From: Panorpa germanica
Lineage: Eukaryota > Arthropoda > Insecta > Mecoptera > Panorpidae
Length of the DNA: 64,000 nucleotides
Direction: 5' to 3'
Assembly: GCA_963678705.1 (NCBI GenBank)
Contig: OY783216.1
Coordinates: 10,788,001 to 10,852,000, forward strand
The position numbers were made by a program, and so were the translations under genes. Below, piece after piece: positions 34,155 through 46,137 of this stretch. How positions within the stretch are numbered: the first letter of the stretch is position 1; every line of letters begins with the position of its first letter. Below the pieces are notes generated by a model. The model had not been told where the DNA came from and searched no databases. It worked only from the letters and a program-made list of their open reading frames with translations.

Positions 34155-34423
34155 AAAAGTTAAAACTGTCTTCTGACAGAAAAAAATACTGACATGTTGT
34201 AAATAATTAAAATGCATTGTTTTATCAAATATAGATTTTTTTAAGTATAACCAATAAAGAATTTAAGCCAGCAAACAAACAACAGATTAAAAACTAATGT
34301 TAGACCTTATTTTAACTTCGATTTGTCTAGGAATTTGATAATATCTAGGTTTGATATATTGAGATATCATTGTGATCTTAATTTGATAGAAGGAGATTAT
34401 TGAATTTTTTTAACAATATATTT

Positions 34424-34632
34424 ATTTAACGTCGGCCTATTTCCGATGCTGAATCTTATCACCGATGGCCTGCTATTATTTTTGGCAGCTTCTATAGTGT
34501 CGAGACATCGAATATGTAGGCTACACCACTGCTTAATAAATTTATGATATTTATGAGCTCTCACATCATCATCTTTGATATACCCCAAACCCAGAATATA
34601 TAGCTCTGATCCGGGGATCGAACCCGAAGGAA
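34424..34632 (-). mobile_element. tRNA-derived SINE, copy 2 (head truncated)
   Basis: The tail TAGGCCGACGTTAAATAAAT and the B box GGTTCGATCCC are present on the minus strand. The A-box side is missing; the sequence runs straight into repeat A copy 5. An extra internal segment (about 34465-34560) is absent from copy 1. Confidence 0.72.
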
Positions 34633-34636
34633 CATA

Positions 34637-34818
34637 AAGTAAAGAAATATTTCTTTAGTTGGCAACACTGACCAGAGATATTACAACTGCATTCTGGTCA
34701 GACGAGCTAACGCTATATATTAGACAGCTGATATTTGGAGTCGAGAGAACTCACTAAACATAATGTTAAGTTATTATAAAATTAAGTAAAATAAAATTGA
34801 CAATTTAAATAATAATTT
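34637..34818 (+). repeat. Repeat family A, copy 5, truncated
   Basis: Starts TAAAGAAATATTTCTTTAGTTGG and keeps the GATATTTGGAGTCGAGAGAA core, then ends at the A/T tract of the next LINE. It shares extra sequence with copy 2. Confidence 0.6.
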
Positions 34819-35300
34819 TTTTTTTTTTTTTTATTACTAAAGATTATTACAATCTGTCCTGCCTATAGGACATTCAGTGATAGGTATGTCAAAATAAAAT
34901 GCCTTGCGCGGGATATGCCCATCGACTCATCCCTCAACTTTAATAGATCCTAGATTCTGTTTATTTGGCTAGTAGGTCCTGAGGTACCTTCTTTTTCAGT
35001 CTGCGTACTTTGGAAATATTGGACATTAGACAGCTGGCCAAATTGTTTGGATGTTCTATTATTCTCTCCTTGTATACTTTGGTTCTAAGCACTACTTCTT
35101 CTTTTACTGTAGGTCTCGATGAATTATGTGATTAGGTATAAACCATGGTGCATTCGTGACAATCCTTAGCATTTTGGACTGAAATCTTTGGAGTATCTCA
35201 ATACAATAAATTTTAAATGTATTTTCTTGAACAGTGTAATTATTATAAAGTGTATATAAATTACTAAAATAAGAGTCTTTGTTTTGAGAAATAAGACACA
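34819..35300 (-). mobile_element. Jockey-like LINE, 3' part
   Basis: Read on the minus strand: a frame with IEILQRFQSKMLRIVTNAPW then FIPNHIIHRDLQ, the post-RT signature of Jockey-clade LINEs, followed by more decayed coding text and a 16-base A tail at 34817-34832. The 5' part is missing and stops follow HRDLQ. It has inserted beside, or into the tail of, the next LINE. Confidence 0.88.
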
Positions 35301-35304
35301 TAAG

Positions 35305-35632
35305 TTTGATTAAAAATTTACAATTCCTAAAATGTCATATTAACATTTACAATACATAATTCATAATTTACAACTTATAAACATACTTAAAATAAAGAGA
35401 TCAAATTGGTTTTGTTTATAAACTCAATAAGGTTTTTCAGATTTTTCCTGCATTTATATTTCACCCTATACTCCTGAGGCATATTACATTCTTCTCTGGG
35501 CAACGAGTATTTTGAGCATTGGAGAATAATATGCTTTAACGTTAGTGGGCTGTTGCATTGTTCACATATTGGTTGTGGTTCTCTGTTGAATAAGTAGGTA
35601 TGAGTGTAATACTATGCCGTCTTATTGCATTT
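35305..35632 (-). mobile_element. RNase-H-type LINE, 3' end, copy 3
   Basis: Same family as 33520-34154, minus strand. It encodes EPQPICEQCNSPLTLKHIIL, then CSKYS and ...FINKTNLISLF with stop. The C-x2-C-x7-H-x4-C pattern is the zinc-binding motif found after RNase H in this family. About one frameshift lies near 35600. Only the last 70 codons and part of the 3' UTR remain. Confidence 0.87.
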
Positions 35633-36606
35633 AAGGACATATATATTAATATCACATTTCAATTTAATCAAGTTCTTAAGTGACTTTGCGAGTGTACTAA
35701 CTGAATGGTTTAATAAAATAGTGCACATAAATAGTGTATAAACGCCATTTAAAACAATTAATAAACGTGTATAGTTCATAGGTCACGTTCTCACGTTCTC
35801 ACGTTCTGCAGTAAAAACCCGACGCGTTTCATTGGATACCTGATCCGCCAACAAAACCATTCAAATGGATTACAGATAAATAATTAATTCGATGCCATCT
35901 ATTAATGGGGCCCTACATTACCCGATAAACATTATCTCTACAATTGAATTTAACAAAACACTTCTGTTTTATTATTTATTGTTCATTTTATTGTCATTAA
36001 ATTTGTATAATATGGCAATATAATTCATTTATGTATGCGAATCATTATAGAGTGAGATCCCAGAGCCACCAGACCTCACTTATTTTCTGATGAACAAAAT
36101 GTGTAAGATTGAGTAGTGTTAGTATTTAGTATGTACAATAATCGTATGCCTCTGCTAGCTTGACCAGGCGGCTATTTTACAGGTATAAAGTAATCAAGGT
36201 ACGTAAAAATCGCTACTCATCTCACTAATTTTCTGATGGCTGATTTTTATGTATATTTAAGACAATATCGCTAAAAATCTCTTATCAATATACCTAGAGC
36301 TGTCGGCAGTATTACCTTGCAGACGCTTTAAAGCTGACAAAAAAAATTCTTAAAGTCACTTATTTTCTAATAATCCATTTTTATATATGTTAACGAGACA
36401 ACAAGAGGACTGACCAATCCAGTGGGCCAAAAATCTGCTAGATACAATTTTAATTCCGTTATGAGCGAGACGGCATTATCCGTGCGCATGAGAGTGAGTG
36501 AGACATATATGAGTGTTATTAAATAATATATCATATTATAAAATTAAATTATGTTATATTGTTAAAAAATTATTAAATGAGTGCTATTAAATAATTATCA
36601 TATTTA
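35633..36606. other. No gene seen
   Basis: Mostly unique-looking AT-rich intronic sequence. The phrase TATGTATATTTAAGACAATAT near 36250 also occurs beside repeat A copy 3. Confidence 0.45.
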
Positions 36607-37320
36607 CTAGATTTTACCCCCGTCGCTAACGACGACTGTTTTTTGTGTATGAAATGAATTTCATTGCAAATGTTAATATTATTTCATTAATTCGTTCTAA
36701 ATTTGAAATATTAAATTCGTTCTATATTAATTTTGCATATAAAAACAAATAATTTTTCATATAAACTGACCAAAAAAATATATTTTTTTAAATTTGTTAT
36801 TATTTGACCAACTTTTTTTCAAAATTTGGGATTTTTCTTTTTGATTTGTAAATTAGGTACCAAAGTTAGTCCATATACAAAATTTCAACTTTCTAGCCAT
36901 ATTTTTACCAAAAGCACCCCCAAATAAAATTTTTGAATTTTTGATTTCTTAATAACATATTTCATTATTATGTTATCCAAAATTTGATTTTTCTCCAAAG
37001 TTTCTCAACAATTTTACAATTTTTCAATTTCTAATTTTAAAAAAATGTTAACATTGAACACCGTAATACACATGACAAATTTCAACTTTCTATCTTTTAT
37101 GAATTAAAAGTTATACAGCAAAAAGTAAAAAAGAAATTTTTATTTTTTCCAAAATTACGGGTTTTGCAAGAAATTCAGGGGAAAATCCGAGAAAACTAAA
37201 AGTCTTGCAATTTTTTCTCTACGAAATAGACAATTTTCAATAAGATGCATAGAGCAGTTTTCGAGCCACCATACGAATCGCGTAAACATATAAACTAACA
37301 AACATATAAACTGGATATCT
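36607..37320 (-). mobile_element. Helitron-like repeat, family C copy 4
   Basis: On the minus strand it ends CGTCGTTAGCGACG (clean 5-bp stem), G-rich linker, CTAG then T. The other end holds repeated AAACATATAAACTAACAAAC-type text. The body matches the other family members. No coding content. Confidence 0.75.
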
Positions 37321-38993
37321 GTTCCACAAACTACACAATATCGACTGTCAACTGTGAGCAAACCATTCGATCCTTTTTAAGGGGTATGAACGTCCTGGGA
37401 CGTGAGAGGGGAAACACGAAATGGATATACTTTTATCTACTTCTACCCAAACAACCATTTTGATGCCGTATTATAACCTAAAAATATTACTATTTTACAT
37501 GCTTTCACATGAGTATGTCTCTGGAGTATATGTGAACAGTTTGTGTATTTATTTGTTTTTGATTTATTTTGACATATTTTTTAAAATTTTAGTTGGAACA
37601 TTATAATATAGGAAATGCAGCAAACCCGACAGTGGTGTAATTCACATTTTGAACATCTTTGTTTTATAAAAACTTTAGAAAAATAACACATGAGTCTAAT
37701 AATAATATAATGAACCCTTTATCGATTTGAATTAGCACAATGATTTTAACCGGTCGATTAATCCACTTTGACGTGTAACTTTACACTTAAGTAAACATCG
37801 AAGCCCTTGTCCCTTTTATCCATGATCACCCCCAACGAATACATTTCACGGTCGGTTTAACAAATCTTAAGTTTAAATTATCATCCGTAAATAAATATGA
37901 ATACTTCACAACAAAATCTTTAAGAATTTACATAAATTTCATTAAAAATAAATGACAGTCTCATGTAACACTAGGCTAGCGGCGTCGCGACGCTGCGCTG
38001 CGCTGGTACAATAATGCGGAATATTCCTCCAATGTGAAAGTGCTACAGTTTTGATTTATGTTTGAGCCAAGAAAATAAAACATTTAAAGGGAAGACACGG
38101 CACGGCGGAGTAGTGAACTAAAGGCAGTGTTTAAATTATATTTCATTTTCCTGGCTCGAGAACCGAAAAACATTAAACACACAATGTAATAAACGATGTT
38201 ACAGCGAACGAAAGTTTTTGGATCACACAAGGAAAAGTTTCAACGCCTGGGAAGTAGGCAACAACAACAACACGTTTGTATGGCCTACGCATCGGAAAAA
38301 GTTTTGACATGTTGAGTTTACTGGTGGGTTTCGTGGTGGTGGCTTGTTGTCTTGTCATGATTTATTTATAAATGCTCTCCCGCCCTTCTGTTCTTGTTCT
38401 ACAAGATAGTGTTCATTTGGCGTATTAGAAGTTTTTATATAAATATTTGTGCTTTAACACATCTTACTAGTTGGTTAAGGTAGTTGTCGTGTGTAACCCT
38501 ACCCCTTCTATCTGGTGGTAGTTTACTTATTTTAAGAGAACGATTACACAATCCTCTCTAGCGAAGTGTTCTTTAAGTGAACTGTATCACCTTGAGTCGG
38601 ATGACCAAGCTTATTAAGGATGTCTTATATATCTATCAAGACTTAGTACTTCATCTAATAATATTATAGAAATATATTAGGTTTTCTTACTTTGTGTGCT
38701 CTGCAGGCTGTTATCTCTGCTTTGAACAATCACTTTATTTAAGTACTTTACAATTAAAACAATGTATTCATACATTAACACTTATTTTCTTTATTAAACA
38801 TTCAACTATTTAATACATTTTTTTACTTTATTTGGTAATTGACAATATTCTTTAATGTAACTATATAATTCTTATATCATGGCGACTGATTGATTATTTC
38901 TTAACCAAAGCGTCATAGTGACGTGGTCTTTCAACTTCCGAGGCGCGACTAGGTCTAGATGGACTGACCAAGAATCACTTATTTTCTAGGTTT
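37321..38993. other. No gene seen; CpG-rich palindrome
   Basis: At 37975-38015 there is a short GC-rich patch with a perfect 12-bp palindrome GCGTCGCGACGC (37982-37993) followed by CTGCGCTGCGCTGG. The rest is AT-rich intron without coherent frames. Confidence 0.45.
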
Positions 38994-38997
38994 ATAT

Positions 38998-39344
38998 TGT
39001 TAGGGTTGTTTAATTAAAACATTACAATCAATTGAACAAGAATATATTTATTAGTAATAAATCCGAAATTAAATATGTAGTATTATAAAAATGTAATCAG
39101 CTCAACCCTTCCAGTCAGAGGCCGTAAGTCAGAATGCCCAAACCCGAGTCACTCTCGAGGTTCAAGCCCAGTTCCCGCGAGTCACTCTCGAGGTTCCAGC
39201 ACAGTTCCCATGCCCACATGTGTTTTATGTCAGCCAGTTCCCGCGAGTCACTCTCGAGGTTCCAGCACAGTTCCCATGCCCACATGTGTTTTATGTCAGC
39301 GTTAAGTATTACAATCCTGTGTCTCCTCGAGACTGGTGATATCA
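38998..39344 (-). repeat. LTR, left copy
   Basis: 347 bp, identical by eye to 44248-44594. It contains a tandem arrangement: a unit with CCCGCGAGTCACTCTCGAGG and CCCATGCCCACATGTG occurs twice, with a shorter third part unit. On the element's coding strand this is the 3' LTR. Confidence 0.93.
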
Positions 39345-40583
39345 CTCGGCCAACCTGACGTTTAGGGCGTCCCCGCCCTGGGTTACTGTAATAACAAAAA
39401 TAACGATAGAAAACAGAAATGCAGACGTATGTAAAATAATGAAGCAGTTGTGTCCAACTATCCATTATCCACATGTCGTTTAAAAATTTCGTATTGGACT
39501 TTATGAATTTCCGGCCCTGCAGAAGCCTTCACTCAAAAATAACCAACACTCACGTTCCATTTTACATAGGCACCAGAATTGGCCCACCCAAAATACAACA
39601 TGTCAACATCACATGAATACAGGTCCTCCACCCCTGTCCCGACCTGTATCCCTCTTGATTATGAATATCGGCGTTTCCGCCTTTAGACATAATCACTACC
39701 TCATGCTATACTGTCCACAGACCGACATTTACCGTCATCATAGGTCTACAATATAACACGAAGGATTAGCTTCATGAATTTCGGCCCACGCCTAATTCAC
39801 AATCAATTCCCGTGATACGTTGTGTTATATATTATTGTAGCTAGACATACAAACATCTCCATATAACACAACCTGAATTGATTTCAAACACATGATCCCT
39901 GATCACTGCCGATACGATGCTTATTCTTACGTGTCTACGTATTTTAAGAATAGCACAATATCGTTCTGTAGGACTGTAACCATGTTGTTACGTACTTTGT
40001 AATAAACTGTTTATACCAGCAATCCAATAATTCTCACGTATTTTATGCAATGCTTTTTCAGTACTGAAATAATCTGTTTCATCGTGGTATAATCTGCAAT
40101 CTGCCATTGCACAATTTTAGGTACAATCCATAGCTGAACTCTATTTTCCAGTTTCCTTAAAATTCCTCCATTTTTCAGCGCATAATCCGTAAAATACTAT
40201 TTTACTTCAACCGTACTCCTTCCTCCTTACACTCTACGTATAAGTTTGTAATAATTGTTCAACTCTTGGTTCCGCCGCTACATCCAGTCAACCTCTGTCA
40301 AACTCAACTCAAATCAATCTCAAAACCAAAATCCCAAATCTTCAGCCATCACGGCCCTGTTCTCGGCATCAAATCCTTCTCTGCAAATGCAGTCCTCAAG
40401 GCGCTACAGCCCGCCTCTCACAACCGCCACAACATTAAACTTCAACCATAGTAAATACACTCTCCAGTAGTTTAAGGATGACTCTACAGCCATAGTCTCT
40501 AATTCGTAGAAATCACAACAACGTTGCTCAAACGATCAAAAGTAGTTCGCCTTCCCAATTCCCAACCAATGACTCCAAGCTTC

Positions 40584-40860
40584 TTAAAACAATCGCAAGA
40601 AAACCGCCATTGGAACATCACAAACATCCACCTCAACCAACATGCCAAAACTCATCACATCGGAGTGCGGCTTGTATGGTAAACATTCCAATTCCAACAC
40701 ATCCGCTGTTGTTTTCCTGCCAAACATGCCACCAGCTTCCACTCCCTTTCTATTAATTGTAGTAACACAGCTCCCACCCCCACTGAACCAGCGTCCGTAT
40801 GCAGTTCTGTCTCGTGTGCAGAACCAAACACCCCCAATATATACTCTTGCACTCAATACT
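40584..40860 (-). pseudogene. RNase H part of the LTR element
   Basis: Overlapping frames carry ETELHTDAGSVGVGAVLLQ and GRKTTADVLELECLP, the active-site strand and following motif of Ty3/Gypsy RNase H. Part of the fossil polyprotein; broken. Confidence 0.85.
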
Positions 40861-40999
40861 GTTCTTAACGTATTAAACGCCTCTTGTTGCGTCCGCCCTC
40901 AACTCCACTTTACATGACTTCCCTGTCAGTTGTCAGACCTCTCATTTATACACAAATTCACGAAAACAACCAGCAAGTCCTAAGAATTGTTTTACACCG

Positions 41000-41220
41000 T
41001 TTACAGTTTCCGAGTTTAACATTTTTGCACTGCTTCAATCTTTCCTTTCCTCGGTCGCACACCCTCAGCACTAATTTCACGTCCCAAACAGTCAATTCTT
41101 GTTCAAAAACGATCACATTGACAATTTCAGTGTTAATTCATTCCTCGTAACACTTGTTTTAACCGTTCAAAACCTTCAGGTACTGATTTAGACGGAAATA
41201 TTATGACTTCAATGTATAGA
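41000..41220 (-). pseudogene. Reverse transcriptase part of the LTR element
   Basis: Fragments resembling the RT tail and connection (EGFERLKQVL, LGREISAEGVRPRKGKIEAV) lie on the minus strand upstream of the RNase H part. Broken. Confidence 0.8.
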
Positions 41221-42249
41221 AAAGCTATTGTATCTTTTCATGGCACAAACACAAATCTTATTCAAGTCTATTTACAAGTCTTTGATACACACCAGCGCAA
41301 TGGAGATTCCCATTGGCATACCCAAAAGTTCATATTGCCCATCAGGCACGACAAAACTATTTTGCAATTAAATTTTCATTCACTGATATTTGTTAAAAGT
41401 CCAAAACTAGCCCGAGCTCCGTAAAATATATTTTATTTCCCAGTTTATTATTATTATTTTAAAATCATTGTTATTATTATTGCATTTAATCTGCCAAAGT
41501 CTATATACACATACACACGGTACTTGCATAAGATGAATATAATGTCTTTTAATATTATTATCTGTTGCTTTTATCATTCTTTACTGCTTCTCTCTCTACT
41601 ACAGGTAGCCTATACGGTCAACATGTTACCGGTTCATCTGTTACACATTTAATTTATAATTTTGCAGCCTGCGTTTTTCTTATGTCACTCAGCCTAAGCG
41701 CAACACATTTTTATACATTCCTTTAATAAATTAACGCATTTAACTTTATATTTTATGTGAATGTTCCCAAATGTCATATTGTAAATGTTTATTCCATGAC
41801 CTGACTCAATGTCACTGATATTGATGCACTGTTCCTTAACTAGTCTCATGGATCGTATTGCCACACCCATGCCCGTTACCACTGCTCAATGTTATGTAGG
41901 GTTTGTTTCAAAAGTCACATCCAACTATTAAGTCATAAATCATCCACTTATCGCTTAAACACAACTGCATTAACTTCAGCCTTAGTTTCACTTACGTAGA
42001 TCAGTATTTTGTTATGTTATTACTAGAAACTGTGGCGCTATTAAAACTATGTAAAACACGTATTACATTATCTTCACATATCTTTAGTTTCAAAATATTA
42101 ACGATTTATTTTTATTTACTTTTATTAGAGTACATGAACTTCTCATGTCAATTAACCAATTAACCTTTTATTTTTTTAATATATGATCTTAGAAATGCAT
42201 GGATTAGATATTGCATTATCCACGGTACTTTCACACACTTTTGTTGACG

Positions 42250-42375
42250 GTGCACTTGGGTACTGTCTCTGCACATGCTCATACTTCTTATATTTAAAAC
42301 ACTGTACTTTATTTCTTTTGGGGCGCTCTACTATAAAATGTAACGTATCTCCATAGTTGTTACAAACTTTCCGAT
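42250..42375 (-). pseudogene. Gag nucleocapsid-like part of the LTR element
   Basis: Two successive zinc-knuckle-like motifs are recognisable (KVCNNYGDTLHFI and VQCFKYKKYEHVQ). This places gag on the side of the right-hand LTR and confirms minus-strand polarity. Broken. Confidence 0.65.
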
Positions 42376-42540
42376 CTTTTCCGTTGCGTCGATTATCCCT
42401 CGAATTATGTCAAGTACTATTTTCATCAGTCTTCCTCCACTTGCGATCGCCTCGAACATTATTTTGTGCCTCTTTACTGCTGTGGTGACATTTAACATTA
42501 CTCGTCCTGACGGTAGACGGCCTTGTGAACTCCTTTTTCA

Positions 42541-42592
42541 TATTTTTATTTTTCTAGTGCATCAACTATTGAAGTTATTAGCACTTTAAACC
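42541..42592 (-). repeat. RNase-H LINE tail fragment inside the LTR element
   Basis: About 32 bases (GTGCTAATAACTTC...GTTGATGCAC on the minus strand) match the 3' end of the LINE at 47636-47785 with few changes, followed by an A-rich run. Confidence 0.6.
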
Positions 42593-43019
42593 AATATATC
42601 ACATTTTATCTACATTTTACAATAGATAATCTATTACATTTCACTATTCTATTCCAAATTATTTTCTGTCCGTTGCTTCTCTAATAACTTCCTTTTTCCA
42701 GCTGATACATCGCCTCCACTATGATGTCCCCACCCATTGCCTTGCCTTCCCTGATTATTTTATTCTATTACCATTTTCTTCATTACTCTGTATCACTTTT
42801 TCCACCTGTCTGCCAATGGTATACTGCTAATGAAGTCCTCCCAGTCCATAACATCTATTCTGTTAACTATATTTTCCTTCTTATAAAACTGTTTTTCTTC
42901 TTTTTTCCCATTTTTCCCTCTGTCTATTTTCTTTATCGAATTTTCCTTTTTGTGATCAAGTTTTCCTTTTCATATTCATGATTGTGCTTGCACATAACCA
43001 ATTAAATTTGATTTTAACC

Positions 43020-43085
43020 AAACCCAGATAATATCTGGACATAGTAATCAGAATCAAGCATCAATGCTCTCGCCTACTGTGTCGT
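43020..43085 (-). repeat. SINE head fragment inside the LTR element
   Basis: The minus-strand text GGCGAGAGCATTGATGCTTG matches the A-box side of the SINE at 19207-19372. Only about 60 bp are present. Confidence 0.6.
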
Positions 43086-43249
43086 ATGTGAACTCTTGTA
43101 GCCGTTTAATTCAATATTGAACATCTCGCCGATTTGCCATTCCTCTAAATACTCAAAATTGGTATTCAACTTATAACTACGTCAACCATACGTTCCTCAC
43201 TCATATCGAATTTTATCCGCATTTCTAACTTCTCCATATGGTACTCTGC

Positions 43250-43745
43250 AAGGTGTCTCATACACACAAGCGTCTCTAAATAAATGTCTATGGCAATGCC
43301 CTCTTAAATCGCACCACCGACTTGCTCTCAAACTTTTCACTATACTCAAATGCGTAAAGCAATTTTTCCTCTTGAATTGTACTATCACTTGCTCTTTAAC
43401 TTTTCCAGCACACCTTAATGCTTACAGCAATGTGTTTTTACATTATATTATCACACGTCCTCAAACTTTTCATCACACTTTAATGTTTAAAGCAATGTCC
43501 TTTTAAATTCTATTATCACATGTCCTCAAACTTTTCATCACACTTTAATATTTAAAGCAATGTCCTTTTAATTCTATTATCACATGTCCTCAAACTTTTC
43601 ATCACACTTTAATATTTAAAGCAATGTCCTTTTAATTCTATTATCACATGTCCTCAAACTTTTCATCACACTTTAATATTTATAGCAATGTCCTTTTAAA
43701 TTCTATTATCACATGTCCTCAAACTTTTCATCACACTTTAATATC
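43250..43745. repeat. Minisatellite, about 63-64-bp units
   Basis: Units built on CCTCAAACTTTTCATCACAC followed by TTTAATRTTTAAAGCAATGTCC repeat about five times with near identity at 43450-43745, and two to three more degenerate units lie to the left. The unit length is not a multiple of three, so the array cannot be ordinary coding sequence of the host element. Confidence 0.88.
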
Positions 43746-44247
43746 ACTAAGTAATCATCCGTGAACTTCTTTACAACAATAATTATCTCTCCAATGTCAA
43801 CTTTTACAGGTTCCAATATTTACTCCTGTTCCAAAAATTCCAATCTTTACTCCTGCTACTTATTAACTTCACAAAACAATGTCCGTATTATTTCACTCCA
43901 CCAATGTCACTCCAATTAAAGCTGTATAACGCTTTCACTGCTCACATTACTCATTATCACGTACACAATAAATATTACTCTGCATACTCAATCAACACAA
44001 AAATTAAATTTTTCTTAAAAATTCCTTTATGTATTTTCTGCAAAACACATATCCATAATATTATCCACATGTATTTATAACCATGTCAGTGAATTAGCCA
44101 TGCCGCTGCTCACACACAAATTATATATTTGTCACGCCCTTGTTACCGGACAAACAAAGAAAAAAAATACTTTTTTTCTATTTCACTATTTCTGCACTTT
44201 CCGCGTGGTTTAGAAAATAAAAATTTTCATGTATCCCACTTCTGATA

Positions 44248-44594
44248 TGTTAGGGTTGTTTAATTAAAACATTACAATCAATTGAACAAGAATATATTTA
44301 TTAGTAATAAATCCGAAATTAAATATGTAGTATTATAAAAATGTAATCAGCTCAACCCTTCCAGTCAGAGGCCGTAAGTCAGAATGCCCAAACCCGAGTC
44401 ACTCTCGAGGTTCAAGCCCAGTTCCCGCGAGTCACTCTCGAGGTTCCAGCACAGTTCCCATGCCCACATGTGTTTTATGTCAGCCAGTTCCCGCGAGTCA
44501 CTCTCGAGGTTCCAGCACAGTTCCCATGCCCACATGTGTTTTATGTCAGCGTTAAGTATTACAATCCTGTGTCTCCTCGAGACTGGTGATATCA
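44248..44594 (-). repeat. LTR, right copy
   Basis: 347 bp; begins TGTTAGGGTTG and ends GACTGGTGATATCA on the plus strand. On the coding strand this is the 5' LTR. The adjoining minus-strand text ATATCAGAAGTGGGATAC resembles a primer-binding region of Gypsy elements. Confidence 0.92.
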
Positions 44595-44598
44595 ATAT

Positions 44599-45754
44599 AG
44601 TTTAAAAAGTCTTTGTTCGAATATATGATCTCATTTGAACTCTAGCTATGTTTATCTTAAATCCAAATATCGTTTCGTCAACACTTCTTTGGATTTTGGT
44701 ATTTGGTTCTAATATAAACATTATTTGAAACTCTACGTGCTTATGAACAAAGGTTTAGTTAATTAATATTTCTTTTAAAACTTAATGTAAATACTACATC
44801 GCCAGTTTGACTAAAATAATATGCGTCGTGGTTCTATTGATAAAACAATACTTAATCTAAATATTATACCCGCCAGTTTGGCGTCTTAAAACTATAAAAA
44901 ATCTACGTTATAGTTTACATATGAACCTTTACACTGGCTCCTAAATAGTTAGTAATAATATATCAATAATTAATGAATCTATGGGACTGTTACATTTATT
45001 AGTGCCTTGCCACATAACTTTAAATTTTACTTTAAATAGCACAATAAAAATCTGGTCACTTAATTGTGTAATGTCGGAATACTTTATAAATGCCTATATT
45101 TTCCCACAATTATATTTAAAATTACCACCGGGCTAGACGTAGGCCTTATGCATATTCGAAACCAGACATCATCCAAATCAAACATCTTATTAATTAAGAA
45201 ATATTACCATCCACACCAAAAGCCTACTCCTTAACCTGATCTGGGCATCCAATCACATCAATAGCGCCCCCTTAAATATTTGTCTTTTGTATTTGAATCA
45301 GTTGATCTATTAATTACATAATTTAATTGCGTTAATTTACATAATTTAAGACGTTACCCGAAAAGTAGATTTATTGTTCCTCCTGTTATCTGTAGCAGAT
45401 GATTTATACTTTAAACAAGGGGTGGATTATTATCTGTGGGGATGAAGGGTGGTGGTGGAGATATTTACCGTAAAGCAAACACAAGGCCTGCAAATAATGA
45501 GTAAACTTGAATTGATGTTTACGTAATTACACATTAAAACTAAGTTTTAATTAAATTAAACTAATTATTTCTCTCTACCAATAAATAATAGGAGTATGTC
45601 TTACCTCTTGAAGAAAACTAAGTTTAATTAAGGTGGAGAAATTTAATAGAGGCCTCTATAACCAGTGCCGTATCATCAAAGTTTTTGTTTTTGAAAAATC
45701 AAATTTCAATTAGTTATATTTGCGTCAACTTTTGAATATGTATAAGATCATATC
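44599..45754. other. No gene seen
   Basis: AT-rich intronic sequence without recognised repeats. Confidence 0.45.
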
Positions 45755-46137
45755 TCCAGTTTTATTAGGAATTGTAAATTTGAAACAAACTCATGTGTTG
45801 CTTCTGAAATTTAAAGTTTATTTTGGTAATTTGCATACATATTTTAATAATCATATTGTTTAACTTAAATCATACGTGAAATTTAAAGAAACGACATTTA
45901 AAGTTTATTATTCATCATAAATTGTTAAATTCCTTTCTATCTAATTTTATTATAATCTCACAATATGCACTCACTAAAAACGTGAATTCTTTCGGCTCCA
46001 AATATCAACTGTGTTGGCCGTTATTCCTACAGCGACATCTATGGCGTTCATGAGTATATGTTTCCATTGAACGGTCACTGTTTTACCGACAGACGAGTTT
46101 TGTACGAACTAATGAAATATAATTTCCTTACATGTGT
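45755..46137 (-). repeat. Repeat family A, copy 4 (possible solo LTR)
   Basis: One of the best preserved copies. Minus strand from TGTAAGGAAATTATATTTC to AAATTTACAATTCC. It retains the TAACGGCCAACACAGTTGAT core. Confidence 0.68.

Larger units (their letters stand above)
38998..44594 (-). mobile_element. Ty3/Gypsy-type LTR retrotransposon, decayed interior
   Basis: A 5.6-kb element bounded by two 347-bp LTRs (TG...CA) and flanked by a 4-bp duplication ATAT (38994-38997 and 44595-44598). Read on the minus strand the interior runs from a gag part with two zinc-knuckle-like motifs (about 42250-42375) through reverse transcriptase (about 41000-41220) and RNase H (about 40584-40860) to an integrase-side region ending near the 3' LTR. 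This order fits Ty3/Gypsy. The interior is broken in many places, probably more than ten. The two LTRs look identical by eye, which by itself would mean a young insertion. Fragments of a LINE tail and a SINE, plus a tandem repeat, lie within it. Confidence 0.9.

Noticed and set aside
43250-43745. A CRISPR-like array
   Set aside because: The units are contiguous tandem repeats without unique spacers, inside a eukaryotic retrotransposon.
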